This document shows, in pieces, positions 33,535 through 42,966 of a stretch of DNA of 64,000 bases. The notes beneath the pieces were generated by a model, which was not told the DNA's origin, ran no database searches, and was given only the letters and a program-made list of their open reading frames with translations. Every line of letters begins with the position of its first letter. Positions within the stretch are counted from its first letter, which is position 1. Made by a program: the position numbers and the translations under genes. The stretch lies in assembly GCF_020685205.1 (NCBI RefSeq), contig NZ_JAJERB010000003.1:310001-374000 (forward strand). The letters are read 5' to 3'. The DNA is from Hymenobacter translucens (lineage in GTDB: Bacteria > Bacteroidota > Bacteroidia > Cytophagales > Hymenobacteraceae).

Positions 33535-34134
33535 GTGATTGGCAACTTTACAATTCAGGAAACCACGGACTCGGTGGTGGTCCACTACCGGAAAAGCGCG
33601 AAAGACTGGTTTGACACGGCCCTGACGCTGGCCTTTACCTTGTTTCTGGTTGCCGGCACTTTCCTGCTGCTGCGGCAAGGCGTCAAAACCATGAGCGTCG
33701 TTGTCATTGCGGCCGGGCTACTGTTTGCCTTTCAGACGTTCGTGCAGGGAGCTATTAGTCTGTCCCACCTGCTACAGCCGATCCGAAACCTGCTGGTTAT
33801 CGACAAGCACACCGGCCAGGTGGTCGCCCGCCCCCATGCTTTCAGCCGGCAGCGGCTGGCTTTGACCGACATCAAGGAACTAGTAGTCAGGGGGCAGCAG
33901 GAACAGGTCCGGTTTGGCGGGAAGCGCACTACGCGCACGTTCTGCACCATCTCGGCCCGCCTGACCAGTCAGGCAACCGTCCCGCTGTTCACGCTCAATA
34001 CCAACCGTTTTCTCCGAGTTTCCGCCCGGCAGCTGGAAACCGAGCTGTATTCAACGGCCCGGCAGCTAACCCTGGCGCTGAATAAGCACCTGCAGGCCCG
34101 CTACCGGTGGGCCGGCTATTCGGAAGCGCGCTGA
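33535..34134 (+). CDS. small membrane protein of unknown function
   Basis: I start at GTG 33535 (199 residues), because the alternative at 33496 lies inside the preceding terminator hairpin. Two helices (ALTLAFTLFLVAGTFLLL; SVVVIAAGLLFAFQTFVQGAI) are followed by a soluble domain that looks like a PH-type beta fold (LLVIDKHTGQVVARPHAF). The C-terminus is basic. No family firmly recognised. It is followed by the MFS gene 72 bp later on the same strand. Confidence 0.55.
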   Translation: MIGNFTIQETTDSVVVHYRKSAKDWFDTALTLAFTLFLVAGTFLLLRQGVKTMSVVVIAAGLLFAFQTFVQGAISLSHLLQPIRNLLVIDKHTGQVVARPHAFSRQRLALTDIKELVVRGQQEQVRFGGKRTTRTFCTISARLTSQATVPLFTLNTNRFLRVSARQLETELYSTARQLTLALNKHLQARYRWAGYSEAR

Positions 34135-34206
34135 GTGAAGGATGCCGTGGTGCCGGACCGTGGATTTGGGTACTTTGCCGGCCGGCTCCTCTCCCACCCG
34201 TTTTTC

Positions 34207-35394
34207 ATGCGACGCACTTTACCCACGATTGTGGGGGCGCAGTTTCTTTGCACCTCGCTCTGGTTTGCCGGCAATGCCATTGCCCCCGAGCTGGCCGCGC
34301 GGTTTCAGCTGCCGCCCGGCTTCGTGGCGGCTCTCACCAGCGCCGTGCAGCTGGGCTTTATCAGCGGCACGCTCGTTTTCGCCCTTTTGGCCGTGGCCGA
34401 CCGATTTTCGCCGTCGCGGGTATTTTTCAGCAGTGCCCTGCTGGCCGCGCTCTGCAACCTGGGCAGTATGCTTCCGGGCCTCGACGGCACCGGGCTGCTG
34501 GCGGGCCGGTTTCTGACCGGGTTTTTCCTGGCGGGCATCTACCCCGTGGGCATGAAAATAGCCTCCGACTACTACCAGGCGGGGTTAGGAAAGTCGTTGG
34601 GGTGGCTGGTGGGGGCACTGGTGCTGGGCACGGCCTTCCCGCATCTGCTCCGCAGCCTGACCGGCCACCTGCCCTGGCAGGCCGTAACCGGAGCTACCTC
34701 GGCGCTGGCGACGCTGGGCGGCCTGGCCCTGGTGCTGCTCGTACCTGACGGCCCCCACCGCCGGGTTGGACAGAAGCTGCAGCTCACGGCTTTCCTGACC
34801 GGGTTCCGGCAACCGCAGTTCCGGGCCGCCGCGCTGGGCTATTTCGGTCACATGTGGGAGCTGTACACGTTCTGGGCGTTCGTACCGGTGCTGCTGACGT
34901 CCTACCAGCTGCTTCATCCGGAGGTACGACTATCCGTATCCGTGCTTTCGTTTCTCATCATTGGCGCGGGCAGCCTGGCCTGCGTGGTTGGCGGATTCTG
35001 GTCGCAGGCAATAGGTCCGCGTCGGGTAGCCGCAGGGGCGCTGGCGCTGTCGGGGCTTTGCTGCGTGGTGTCGCCGCTGTTTCTGGGCGGCAGCTCGGCG
35101 GGGGCGCTGGTTGGGTTCCTGTTTTTCTGGGGCCTGGTAGTGGTAGCCGACTCCCCGCAGTTTTCCACCCTGGTGGCCCGGCACGCCCCGGAGGCATCAC
35201 GGGGTACGGCCCTCACCATCGTCAACTGCCTCGGCTTTGCGCTGACCATCATCAGTGTGCAGCTTACCGGCTGGCTGGCGCCCCGGCTCGGTCCGCAGTG
35301 GCTGCTGGTACCGCTGGCGCTGGGTCCGGTGCTGGGATTGTGGGCGTTGTGGCATGGTAGTGAAAAGAGCCGGCTGGGCTCAGGTCAGCCTTGA
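34207..35394 (+). CDS. MFS transporter
   Basis: ATG 34207 gives 395 residues (MRRTLPTIVGAQFLCTSLWFAGNA); 24 upstream codons are open but precede the first helix without adding homology. Twelve membrane helices are expected. FLAGIYPVGMKIASDYY is the helix-5 motif, and the loop after helix 6 is LVPDGPHRR. The start FLCTSLWFAGNAI is typical of a group of Bacteroidota/Proteobacteria MFS proteins of unknown substrate. No regulator is adjacent. Confidence 0.82.
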   Translation: MRRTLPTIVGAQFLCTSLWFAGNAIAPELAARFQLPPGFVAALTSAVQLGFISGTLVFALLAVADRFSPSRVFFSSALLAALCNLGSMLPGLDGTGLLAGRFLTGFFLAGIYPVGMKIASDYYQAGLGKSLGWLVGALVLGTAFPHLLRSLTGHLPWQAVTGATSALATLGGLALVLLVPDGPHRRVGQKLQLTAFLTGFRQPQFRAAALGYFGHMWELYTFWAFVPVLLTSYQLLHPEVRLSVSVLSFLIIGAGSLACVVGGFWSQAIGPRRVAAGALALSGLCCVVSPLFLGGSSAGALVGFLFFWGLVVVADSPQFSTLVARHAPEASRGTALTIVNCLGFALTIISVQLTGWLAPRLGPQWLLVPLALGPVLGLWALWHGSEKSRLGSGQP

Positions 35395-35444
35395 AGCCAA
35401 TCATACTGCTTGTCAGTGGCTACAGGGATGGCAACACTACCTAC

Positions 35445-35611
35445 GGTCATTCTGAGCGAAGCCGAGAAATCTCGCTCGCTTCGTTGCAGTAGCATTGCTA
35501 GTATGCGCATCTGGGGCATCAGGTAAGGAACAGAGAAATTCCACCTGCATCATCGGAATTAGTCATACCAATGTCAGCGCGCTAGATTCCTCGGCTTCGC
35601 TCGGAATGACC
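35445..35611. repeat. REP-like inverted repeat pair
   Basis: GGTCATTCTGAGCGAAGCCGAG (35445 on) and its near-complement ending CTCGGAATGACC (35585-35611) flank about 110 bases with no coding signal. Similar arms occur near 4643, 40347 and 41885. The rest of 35395-35707 holds no gene. Confidence 0.7.
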
Positions 35612-35707
35612 GCCTGTGAGTGTGCCTGTCTCTTAGTCTAATCCATCTTCAAAAAAGAGCCCCAAAACCATATGGCTTCGGGACTCCTTTGTTTTCGGTA
35701 GCGGCCT

Positions 35708-36338
35708 TTACAGCAGCTTGTCCAGATAAATCGGAAACTCGCGGACGCGCATGCGGGTGGCGTGGTACACGGCGTTGGTAAGGCGGCCACGGCATTCACC
35801 ACCCGCGTGACGTGCCCAGCTCTTCGTCCACGTTCACTTCCGCGAAACGGCGTTATAGGCGTGCATCAAGGACTTCTGCTTGTTATCAGGTCGGGCATGA
35901 CCGTGGCCGCAGCTTCCAGCTCCCGCTGCCCTGTAGACTGTTGCGCATCACCACGGCTTGGGTGGACTCCAGCCGGAGGCGAAGCTGACCGTTGACGAAT
36001 TTCCTATCCTCGAACGTTGCGTTTTTCAGCGGGAAGTCGGTCATCTTCTGGGCCAGCTTCAGCAGCTTTTCACCCAGGGTTTCGCACGTGTTTTTTACGG
36101 CCATGCCCACCGACGCAGCCGTCCAGGAGCCGCCCTGCAACGGTGCCTTGGGCAGAGTCGTGTCGCCGAGTTTAAGCGTAACAGCTTCAAGCGGCAGGCT
36201 CAGCGTTTCGACCGCAATCCGGGTCCTGATGATGTAGGTACTGGTGCCGTTTTCCCAGGCTCCACTGGCTACGGTCAGGGGGCCATTGGCGGAGAGCGTG
36301 GCTTTCGCAGCGGCTTTCTGCATCTGCGCATCCCACAC
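35708..36338 (-). pseudogene. remnant of a xanthine dehydrogenase-family molybdopterin subunit
   Basis: The minus frame 36338-35886 reads ATLSANGPLTVASGAWENGT, KLGDTTLPKAPLQGGSWTAASVG and GEKLLKLAQKM, the C-terminal portion of the large molybdopterin-binding subunit of isoquinoline/aldehyde oxidoreductases. A second piece in another frame, AVYHATRMRVREFPIYLDKLL with stop at 35710, is the normal C-terminal end of that family. The N-terminal 500 or so residues, the Glu active site region and sequence between the pieces are missing, so the gene is dead through deletion and frameshift. Confidence 0.8.
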
Positions 36339-36517
36339 GCGGGAGGCCTACCGTCCGGCTGAACTTTTCCGCTCTCACCTTCGCTCCCGCGTGATTCTAC
36401 GAGTCTATCGACCTACCTGATAGGGCTGCTACCCCTTCCCGACACGGCTTTACCAAAAATCATAAACAATTAATTATCAGTCAACAGCATAAAATAACAT
36501 AAAAAGTACGCGATCTA

Positions 36518-36550
36518 TTTGGATAAATTCTAAATAAGCTATCAACTTTG
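36518..36550 (+). promoter_or_regulatory. possible promoter of the siderophore receptor
   Basis: TTTG (36518-36521) and CAACTTTG (36543-36550) with a 21-base spacer, in an AT-rich 120-bp stretch directly upstream of the receptor. The spacer is two bases longer than usual. I see no clear Fur box. Confidence 0.35.
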
Positions 36551-36579
36551 TCTTATTATAAGGCTTTCTAAATAACCCT

Positions 36580-38991
36580 ATGCGCCGCTTACTACTCCTT
36601 GCTCTGCTGCTCGCCACGTACTGTTTGCCGCCCCTCGCCTCTGCGCAGGCCCTGACGGGCCTTATTACCGGTCGGCTGGTTGGTCCCGATGGTGCCGGAC
36701 TTCCCGCAATTTCCATCAGCCTAAAGCAGGATGGCACCGGCGTCAGTACGGCTGCCGACGGCAGCTTTCAGCTGCGGGCCGGGGCCGGTACCCAGCAGCT
36801 GCTGATCAGCAGCCTGGGCTATATCACCAAGGAAGTATACGCAGTGGTCAAGGCCGGCGAAACCACTACCCTGCCCGTGATAACGCTGGAAATAAATGCC
36901 CGGCAGCTACGCTCGGTGACGGTAACCGGCACCAAGACCCTCAACGAAAAGCCGGTTCGGATCGGCAAGCTGCCCGTGCGGCCCATCGACCTGCCCCAAA
37001 GCGTGGTGTCCATTGACCAGGCCGTGCTCGAGCAGCAGCAGACCCTGCGTATCAGCGACGTGCTAGCCAACGTGAGCGGGGTGTACGTGATGGGCAATAC
37101 CGGCGGAACCCAGGAAGAAATTGCCGGTCGCGGCTTTGCCTTCGGCAGCAACAACACCTTTAAGAACGGTGTGCGCTTCAACAACGGCGTGATGCCGGAA
37201 GTAAGCTCCCTGGAGCAGTTTGAGGTGCTGAAAGGCAGCAACGCCATCCTGTTCGGCAACGTGGCCGCCGGTGGCGTGCTGAACCTGGTTACCAAGAAGC
37301 CCCGGTTCGAGCCGGGCGGGCAGCTCAGCTTCCGCACCGGCAGCTACGACTTCTATAAGCCGATGGTGGACGTGTACGGCGCCATCAACAATAGCGAGCA
37401 GGTGGCCTTCCGGGTGAATACCACCTACGAGAATGCCCGCAGCTTCCGCGACGGCGTGAAGTCTGCCCGAATTTACGTGAATCCTTCCCTGCTCTTCAAA
37501 ATCGGGACGAAGACCGACCTGCTGGCGGAAGGCGACTACCTGAACGACAACCGCACGCCCGACTACGGTATCGGCGCCATCAACTACCGCATTCCCGATG
37601 TGCCCCGCAGCCGCTTCCTGAACACTTCCTGGGCCAACAACGCCACCACCCAGCGCAGCGCCACGCTCACCCTGACTCGCCGCCTGACCGACAGCTGGCA
37701 GCTGCGGTGTATGGCCGCCTACCAGAATTACACCAACGAGCTGATGAGCGCCGCCCGCCCTTCGACCGTACGCGACAACGTGAAGGTGGGCACCCTGGCC
37801 GGCAGCCCCGCCCTGTACGGCAATCTGGTGCGCAACCTGCAGCGCGCCGGCTCCGACGAACAGTACCTCCTGGCCCAGCTTGACCTGACCGGCAAATTCA
37901 AAACCGGCTTCCTCGACCACGCGGTGCTCCTGGGCGCAGATGCCGACCAGTACCGCACCGAAGCCGTGAGCTACATCGCCATTGCCCGCTACGACTCCAT
38001 TAACATCTTCGACCTGGACCGCTACAAGCCCCGAAATTCGGTACCGGAGTTCACCCGCAACGCCCGCACCGAAGGCCACATCCGCCGGGCCGGCTTCTAC
38101 GCCCAGGACCTGGTAAGCATCAGCGAGAAGCTGAAAGTGCTGGCCGGCCTCCGCTGGACCTACATTGAAACCCGCAGCGACGTGCTGTCCTACCGCGACG
38201 GCACCGTAACTCCGGCCGCTTCCCGCTTCGACAAGGCGTTCACGCCCCGCGTGGGCCTGGTGTACCAGCCGATCAAGACCACCGCACTGTTTGCCAGCTA
38301 TGCCAACTCCTTTACCCTGAACACAGCCCTTGACCTGCAGGGCAACACGCTGGCGCCGTCCTTTATCGACCAGTACGAGGTCGGCATCAAGAATGACCTG
38401 TTCAAAGGGCTGCTCTCGGCTAACGTGACGGCCTACCAGATCGTGAACAGCAACCTGGCCCAGGTTATCTCCCCCAACGACCCCCGCTTTAACGCCAACC
38501 GCCCCAACGCCCAGGAGCTGGCCGGCGAAGTCACGAGCCGGGGCGTGGAAGTAGACGTGCAAAGCAAGCCGTACCGGGGCTTCTCCCTGATTTCCGGCTA
38601 TAGCTACAACCGCACCTACTACAGCAAAAGCAACACGTTTATCGTGGGCAGCCTGCTGCGTTACAACCCCAACCACACGGCGAACACCAGCCTGTTCTAC
38701 AGCCGGGAGCATGGCGCCCTGCGCGGGCTGACCGGCGGCTTCACGGCCCTCTACATCGGGGAGCGTCAGGCCGGCCGCTCGGTGGTGGAGTCGAACCCGC
38801 TCAACCGCCTGATTCCCATCAACGACTACGTGCAGTTCGACGCCTCGATGGGCTATACCCTGGACCGCCTCACGCTGCGGGTAAAGGTATCGAACCTGCT
38901 CAACCAGCTCAGCTACAACGCCCACGACGACAACAGCATCAACCCCATTGCCCCGCGGCTGTTCTCATCGACGCTGTCCTACCGGCTTTAG
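36580..38991 (+). CDS. TonB-dependent siderophore receptor
   Basis: An 803-residue protein. A signal peptide (LLLALLLATYCLPPLASAQ) is followed by a carboxypeptidase-regulatory-like domain (about 28-110; GRLVGPDGAGLPAISISL), the plug domain (PIDLPQSVVSID ... VSSLEQFEVLKGSNAILFG ... GGVLNLVTKKP) and a 22-strand barrel ending in the aromatic-rich YNAHDDNSINPIAPRLFSSTLSYRL. The plug wording is typical of ferric-siderophore receptors (FhuA/FoxA group). It imports a ferric chelate across the outer membrane using TonB. The next gene is a PepSY membrane protein, a common iron-uptake partner. Confidence 0.93.
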   Translation: MRRLLLLALLLATYCLPPLASAQALTGLITGRLVGPDGAGLPAISISLKQDGTGVSTAADGSFQLRAGAGTQQLLISSLGYITKEVYAVVKAGETTTLPVITLEINARQLRSVTVTGTKTLNEKPVRIGKLPVRPIDLPQSVVSIDQAVLEQQQTLRISDVLANVSGVYVMGNTGGTQEEIAGRGFAFGSNNTFKNGVRFNNGVMPEVSSLEQFEVLKGSNAILFGNVAAGGVLNLVTKKPRFEPGGQLSFRTGSYDFYKPMVDVYGAINNSEQVAFRVNTTYENARSFRDGVKSARIYVNPSLLFKIGTKTDLLAEGDYLNDNRTPDYGIGAINYRIPDVPRSRFLNTSWANNATTQRSATLTLTRRLTDSWQLRCMAAYQNYTNELMSAARPSTVRDNVKVGTLAGSPALYGNLVRNLQRAGSDEQYLLAQLDLTGKFKTGFLDHAVLLGADADQYRTEAVSYIAIARYDSINIFDLDRYKPRNSVPEFTRNARTEGHIRRAGFYAQDLVSISEKLKVLAGLRWTYIETRSDVLSYRDGTVTPAASRFDKAFTPRVGLVYQPIKTTALFASYANSFTLNTALDLQGNTLAPSFIDQYEVGIKNDLFKGLLSANVTAYQIVNSNLAQVISPNDPRFNANRPNAQELAGEVTSRGVEVDVQSKPYRGFSLISGYSYNRTYYSKSNTFIVGSLLRYNPNHTANTSLFYSREHGALRGLTGGFTALYIGERQAGRSVVESNPLNRLIPINDYVQFDASMGYTLDRLTLRVKVSNLLNQLSYNAHDDNSINPIAPRLFSSTLSYRL

Positions 38992-39071
38992 TCCACTTAT
39001 CCTCCGTTTAGGGCGCACCGGGTCAGCCACTGCCTGGTGCGCTGCTTTAAAACTCTATTAACTCTCAGGTT

Positions 39072-40310
39072 ATGAAAACCTTCTTCCGCACCATTCACCT
39101 TTACCTGAGCCTGGTCTCGGGGCTGGTCATTGCCGTGGTGTGCTTTACCGGTGGGGTGCTGGTGTTTGAGAAAGAGCTGGACCAGGCCTGGCACCCGGAC
39201 CGCTTCTTCGTGACGCCCACCGGCGGGCAGCCCCTGTCCCTGGCCCGCCTCACGGAAGCCGTAAAGGCCACCGTGCCCAACGCCAAAATCACCGGCATCA
39301 AAGTGTACGCCGACCCGGCCCGCACGGCAGAAGTAAGCCTGGCCGGCCCGAAAAAGGACGGTGAAGGCAAGCCGGGCCGGGAAGGACAAGCACAGGGCGC
39401 CAGCCAGGCCAAAACCGGGCAGCTAGGCGCCGGCGGCAAAAAGGAAGCTCCCAACGAAGGCGGTGGCGGACCCAAGATCTATGTAAACCCCTACACGGCG
39501 GCCGTGGTAGACCAGGTCAACTACCGCGACACGTTCTTTTTTACGATGATGGCGCTGCACCGGGGCATGGTCGGCGGGCCCATCGGCAAGCTGGTGGTGG
39601 GCGTGAGCACCCTCTTTTTTCTGTTCATTATCGGCACCGGCATCGTGCTGTGGTGGCCCGCCACGCGAAAAGCGGTTCGGCAGCGCTTCACGGTAAAGTG
39701 GGAGGCCGGCTGGAAGCGCCTCAACCACGACCTGCACATCGTGCTCGGCTTCTACAGCGCCCTGTTCCTGTTCGTCTTCGCGTTTACCGGCCTGGCCTGG
39801 TCGTTTGAGTGGTTCAACAACGGCATCTTCGCCGTCACCCGCTCCGACCCCAAAGGACCCGAAGCGCCGAAGTCCACCGGGTTTGAAACCCCCAAACTGA
39901 GCCTGGAAACCCCGAACTATGATCTGGCCTACGCCGTGGCCCGAAAGCAGGTGCCCGGCGCGTTTTCGTACGCCATTTCAGCGCCCAAGGACTTTACCGA
40001 AGCCTTCCGGGTAGTGACAACCGGCCCGCAGGCTGCCTACGAAGGCGCCACCGACGAGCTCTATCTCAACCAGTACAACGGGCAGGTCCTGGGTAAGCTC
40101 AACTTCGACGACCGCAACCTCGGGCAGCGGGTGCGACGCACGTTTAAGCCGGTGCACACCGGCGCCATCTTTGGTCTGCCGTCCAAGATCGTGGCCGTGG
40201 TCGTCTGCCTGCTGGGTACCACGTTCCCCATCACCGGCGTCATTCTCTGGCTGAACCGCCTGAAGAAAAACCGGAAGAAAGCCCGGAAGCAGGTCGCGGT
40301 TAGCGCTTAG
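39072..40310 (+). CDS. PepSY-associated membrane protein (putative siderophore-linked reductase)
   Basis: A 412-residue protein of the PepSY-TM group: helix 1 FLRTIHLYLSL-like FRTIHLYLSLVSGLVIAVV, a PepSY segment with ALHRGMVGG, helices around 175-200 and 220-245 (HDLHIVLGFYSALFLFVFAFTGLAW) and a last helix before the basic tail KKNRKKARKQ. Conserved histidines in the helices may bind haem or metal. A periplasmic insert of about 60 residues rich in Gly, Lys and Ala (KKDGEGKPGREGQ) is unusual. The gene follows the siderophore receptor by 80 bp; homologues are thought to reduce ferric siderophores. Confidence 0.88.
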   Translation: MKTFFRTIHLYLSLVSGLVIAVVCFTGGVLVFEKELDQAWHPDRFFVTPTGGQPLSLARLTEAVKATVPNAKITGIKVYADPARTAEVSLAGPKKDGEGKPGREGQAQGASQAKTGQLGAGGKKEAPNEGGGGPKIYVNPYTAAVVDQVNYRDTFFFTMMALHRGMVGGPIGKLVVGVSTLFFLFIIGTGIVLWWPATRKAVRQRFTVKWEAGWKRLNHDLHIVLGFYSALFLFVFAFTGLAWSFEWFNNGIFAVTRSDPKGPEAPKSTGFETPKLSLETPNYDLAYAVARKQVPGAFSYAISAPKDFTEAFRVVTTGPQAAYEGATDELYLNQYNGQVLGKLNFDDRNLGQRVRRTFKPVHTGAIFGLPSKIVAVVVCLLGTTFPITGVILWLNRLKKNRKKARKQVAVSA

Positions 40311-40346
40311 GTGTTGATTGCCCGGTATTGGGGTCTTGGTTAATTC

Positions 40347-40451
40347 ATTGTCATCCTAGGCAAAGCGAAGGATTTTATCGGATTTGAACGAGTCGTTGTT
40401 ACGCATGCCTTTCTGGCGTAATAAGGTCCTTCGCAAGCTCAGGATAACAAC
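40347..40451. repeat. REP-like inverted repeat pair
   Basis: ATTGTCATCCTAGGCAAAGCGAAGGA (40347 on) and an arm at 40423-40451 whose complement reads TTATCCTGAGCTTGCGAAGGACC; same general arm pattern as 35445-35611. Located between the PepSY gene and the aminotransferase. Confidence 0.6.
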
Positions 40452-40523
40452 TCCAAACCCTCAACAATCAACAACTACCAATCAGCAACAAACAACCACC
40501 GAATCCGCCTCTATATTTGGCGC

Positions 40524-41780
40524 ATGAACGTCTCCAGAATGGCCGGCAGCCTGATTGGCTCCGAGATTATCAAAATCGGCAACGAGGTCAACGACATGAT
40601 CCGCAAGGGCGAGGAAATCTGCAACCTCACCATCGGCGACTTCGACCCGGCCATCTTCCCGATTCCGGAAGAGTTGCGTACGGAAATCACGGCTGCCTAC
40701 GCGGCCGGGAACACCAACTACCCCCCGGCCAACGGCGTGCCCGAGCTGCGCAATGCCGCCGCCGCCTTTCTGGAGTCCCGGCTGGGGCTGAGCTATTCCC
40801 CGGCCGATATTCTGGTTGCCGGCGGCTCCCGCCCCCTGATCTACGCTACCTACCTGGCCCTTATCGACCCGGGCGACAAAGTGGTGTACCCGGTACCGTC
40901 GTGGAACAACAACCACTACTGCCACCTCTCCGGCGCCCAGGGCGTGGAGGTGGAAACGCGGCAGGACAACAACTTCATGCCCACCGCGGCCGACATCGCG
41001 CCCCACCTGCACGCCGCTACCCTGCTGGCCTTATGCTCCCCGCTCAATCCCACCGGCACCGCCTTTTCCCGCGCCGACCTGGAGGCCATCTGCGACCTGG
41101 TCATTGCTGAGAACAAGAGCCGGGGCCCGGAAGAAAAGCCGCTGTACATCATGTACGACCAGATCTACTGGCTGCTCACCTTCGGCGAAACCCGGCATTA
41201 TGACCCGGTAAATCTGCGCCCCGATCTGCGCGACTACGTTATCTATATCGACGGCATCTCGAAGTGCTTCGCGGCCACCGGCGTGCGGGTCGGCTACGCG
41301 TTTGGGCCTAGCGGGGTCATCGACAAGATGAAGTCTATCCTGGGTCACGTCGGGGCCTGGGCGCCCAAGGCCGAGCAGATAGCCACCGCCGCCTTTTTAG
41401 GTCAGACCCAGGCCGTCGATGCCTTCGTGGCTGACTTCGGCACCCGGATTCAGCGCAGCCTCGACGCGCTCTACCACGGCCTGCAGGAAATGCGCCGGGA
41501 AGGCTACCCCGTGGATGCCGTGGTGCCGATGGGCGCTATCTACCTTACCGCCCAGCTCGACGTGCTCGGCAAAACCACGCCGGAGGGCAAGCTGCTGGCA
41601 ACCAACAAGGACATTACCTTCTATTTGATTGGCCGGGCCAAGCTGGCGCTGGTTCCGTTCGGCGCATTCGGCACCTCCGAAACCTCGACCTGGTTTCGGA
41701 TGTCGGTGGGCGGGGCTTCGCTCAAATCCATCGAAGCCGCCCTCCCCCGCCTGCGCCAGGCCCTCGACGAGTTGACGTAG
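40524..41780 (+). CDS. class I/II PLP-dependent aminotransferase
   Basis: A 418-residue fold-type I aminotransferase. Markers are NYPPANGVPELRNA (substrate loop), LCSPLNPTGTAF with the conserved Asn, YIMYDQIYWLL with the PLP-ring Asp, and DGISKCFAATGVRVGY with the Schiff-base Lys. The C-terminal Arg in WFRMSVGG should bind the substrate carboxylate. It is related to aspartate/aromatic aminotransferases, but the donor and acceptor cannot be told. Monocistronic, flanked by repeats on both sides. Confidence 0.9.
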   Translation: MNVSRMAGSLIGSEIIKIGNEVNDMIRKGEEICNLTIGDFDPAIFPIPEELRTEITAAYAAGNTNYPPANGVPELRNAAAAFLESRLGLSYSPADILVAGGSRPLIYATYLALIDPGDKVVYPVPSWNNNHYCHLSGAQGVEVETRQDNNFMPTAADIAPHLHAATLLALCSPLNPTGTAFSRADLEAICDLVIAENKSRGPEEKPLYIMYDQIYWLLTFGETRHYDPVNLRPDLRDYVIYIDGISKCFAATGVRVGYAFGPSGVIDKMKSILGHVGAWAPKAEQIATAAFLGQTQAVDAFVADFGTRIQRSLDALYHGLQEMRREGYPVDAVVPMGAIYLTAQLDVLGKTTPEGKLLATNKDITFYLIGRAKLALVPFGAFGTSETSTWFRMSVGGASLKSIEAALPRLRQALDELT

Positions 41781-41820
41781 CATTCGCCCCCGCTCAGCAG
41801 AAAGCCGATTTTAAAGCGGC

Positions 41821-41999
41821 CATGATGCTTCCTAAGGAGTTCCTGCCAAGCGCCGCGCAGCATCATGTTATGGGCAAAAAAGAACGTCATGCTGCGCGAC
41901 GCCGAAGCATCTTTACCGCTCCATTTGCTTAGTAAGCCAGCGTCAGCACGCGAGACGAGCTGCGCTGCCCTTCGGTGCCTCGACTTCACTCGGAAGACA
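41821..41999. repeat. REP-like inverted repeats
   Basis: CATGATGCT (41821-41829) pairs with AGCATCATG (41859-41867). A second element, CGTCATGCTGCGCGACGCCGAAG (41885 on), has a partial complement near 41970-41999. No gene lies in 41781-42035. Confidence 0.55.
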
Positions 42000-42035
42000 A
42001 TTCCAGCGTCTGCCTCCAGCACCAAGCACTAAAAG

Positions 42036-42803
42036 CTATTCGCCAAACGTGGCCCAGCCGAGCTTCAGGATGATGGCCCCGACCACGATGAGAAAAAATA
42101 CGCGCACGAAGCCGGTGCCTTTTTTCAGGGCCACCCGCGCCCCGAGGGCCGAGCCGGCCATGTTGGCTGCCGCCATGGGCAGGGCAACGTGGTAGAGCAG
42201 CTGGTCGGTGAAGGCAAAGTAGGCCACGCTGGCCAGGTTGGTCGCCACGTTCACGAGCTTGGCCGAGGCCGAGCCGGTCAGGAAGTCGTAGCCAAACAAC
42301 CCCACGAAGGCAAACAGCAGAAAGCTGCCGGTGCCGGGGCCGAAGAACCCGTCGTAGAAGCCCAGCACCACGCCCACCAGCACGCCGAAATACACTTCCT
42401 TTCGGTCGGTGAGGCGGGGGGCGTGGATGGAGCCGAAATCCTTGCGCCAGAAGGTGTAGATGGCAATGACCACCAGCAGCCCGAGCACCAGGGGGCGAAT
42501 CAGCTCCGGCGGCATCAAACTCAGGGCCCGGGCTCCCAGAAACGAGAATACGCCGGCTACGACGGCCGCCGTACCCGCCGCCCGCCACGGAATATCCACT
42601 TGCCGGGCGTAGCGCCCAAACGCCACCGAGGTGCCCGCCATCGAAGCCAGCTTGCCCGTGCCGATGATGGTAGGGTCGGGCGCCTGGCCTTTGAGCAGCA
42701 GCAGCATGGCCGGCATCTGAATCAGTCCGCCCCCGCCCACGATCGAGTCAATAAAGCCGGCCATAAAGGCAAATAGACACAGGTAGACCAGGGTAAGCGT
42801 CAT
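42036..42803 (-). CDS. TSUP (TauE/SafE) family membrane permease
   Basis: A 255-residue, eight-helix protein with the two family signatures GFIDSIVGGGGLIQMPAMLL (N-terminal half) and GFYDGFFGPGTGSFLLF (C-terminal half), related by internal duplication. Other conserved elements are GTGKLASMAGTSVAFGRY and SAKLVNVATNLASVAYF. TSUP proteins export or import sulfite, sulfonates or organosulfur anions; the substrate here is unknown. Length is typical. It is divergent from the MFS exporter gene. Confidence 0.92.
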   Translation of the reverse strand: MTLTLVYLCLFAFMAGFIDSIVGGGGLIQMPAMLLLLKGQAPDPTIIGTGKLASMAGTSVAFGRYARQVDIPWRAAGTAAVVAGVFSFLGARALSLMPPELIRPLVLGLLVVIAIYTFWRKDFGSIHAPRLTDRKEVYFGVLVGVVLGFYDGFFGPGTGSFLLFAFVGLFGYDFLTGSASAKLVNVATNLASVAYFAFTDQLLYHVALPMAAANMAGSALGARVALKKGTGFVRVFFLIVVGAIILKLGWATFGE

Positions 42804-42966
42804 AGCAGCGAAAGAAAATTACCGGGCGAAGATAACAGGTGCCCTCCCGTCGATCCGCCGGATGCCGCTGTTTTCCGCTTTGCGGCCGGGGTCTTTTCCC
42901 GGCCGGGGTCAACGCCGGCGGGGAAAGCCCCGTACCTTCGCCGGGCGCTCCTGCCCGTTTCCCATC

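Noticed and set aside
37063-38925. 620-codon minus-strand frame
   Set aside because: Antisense to the TonB receptor; no family likeness.
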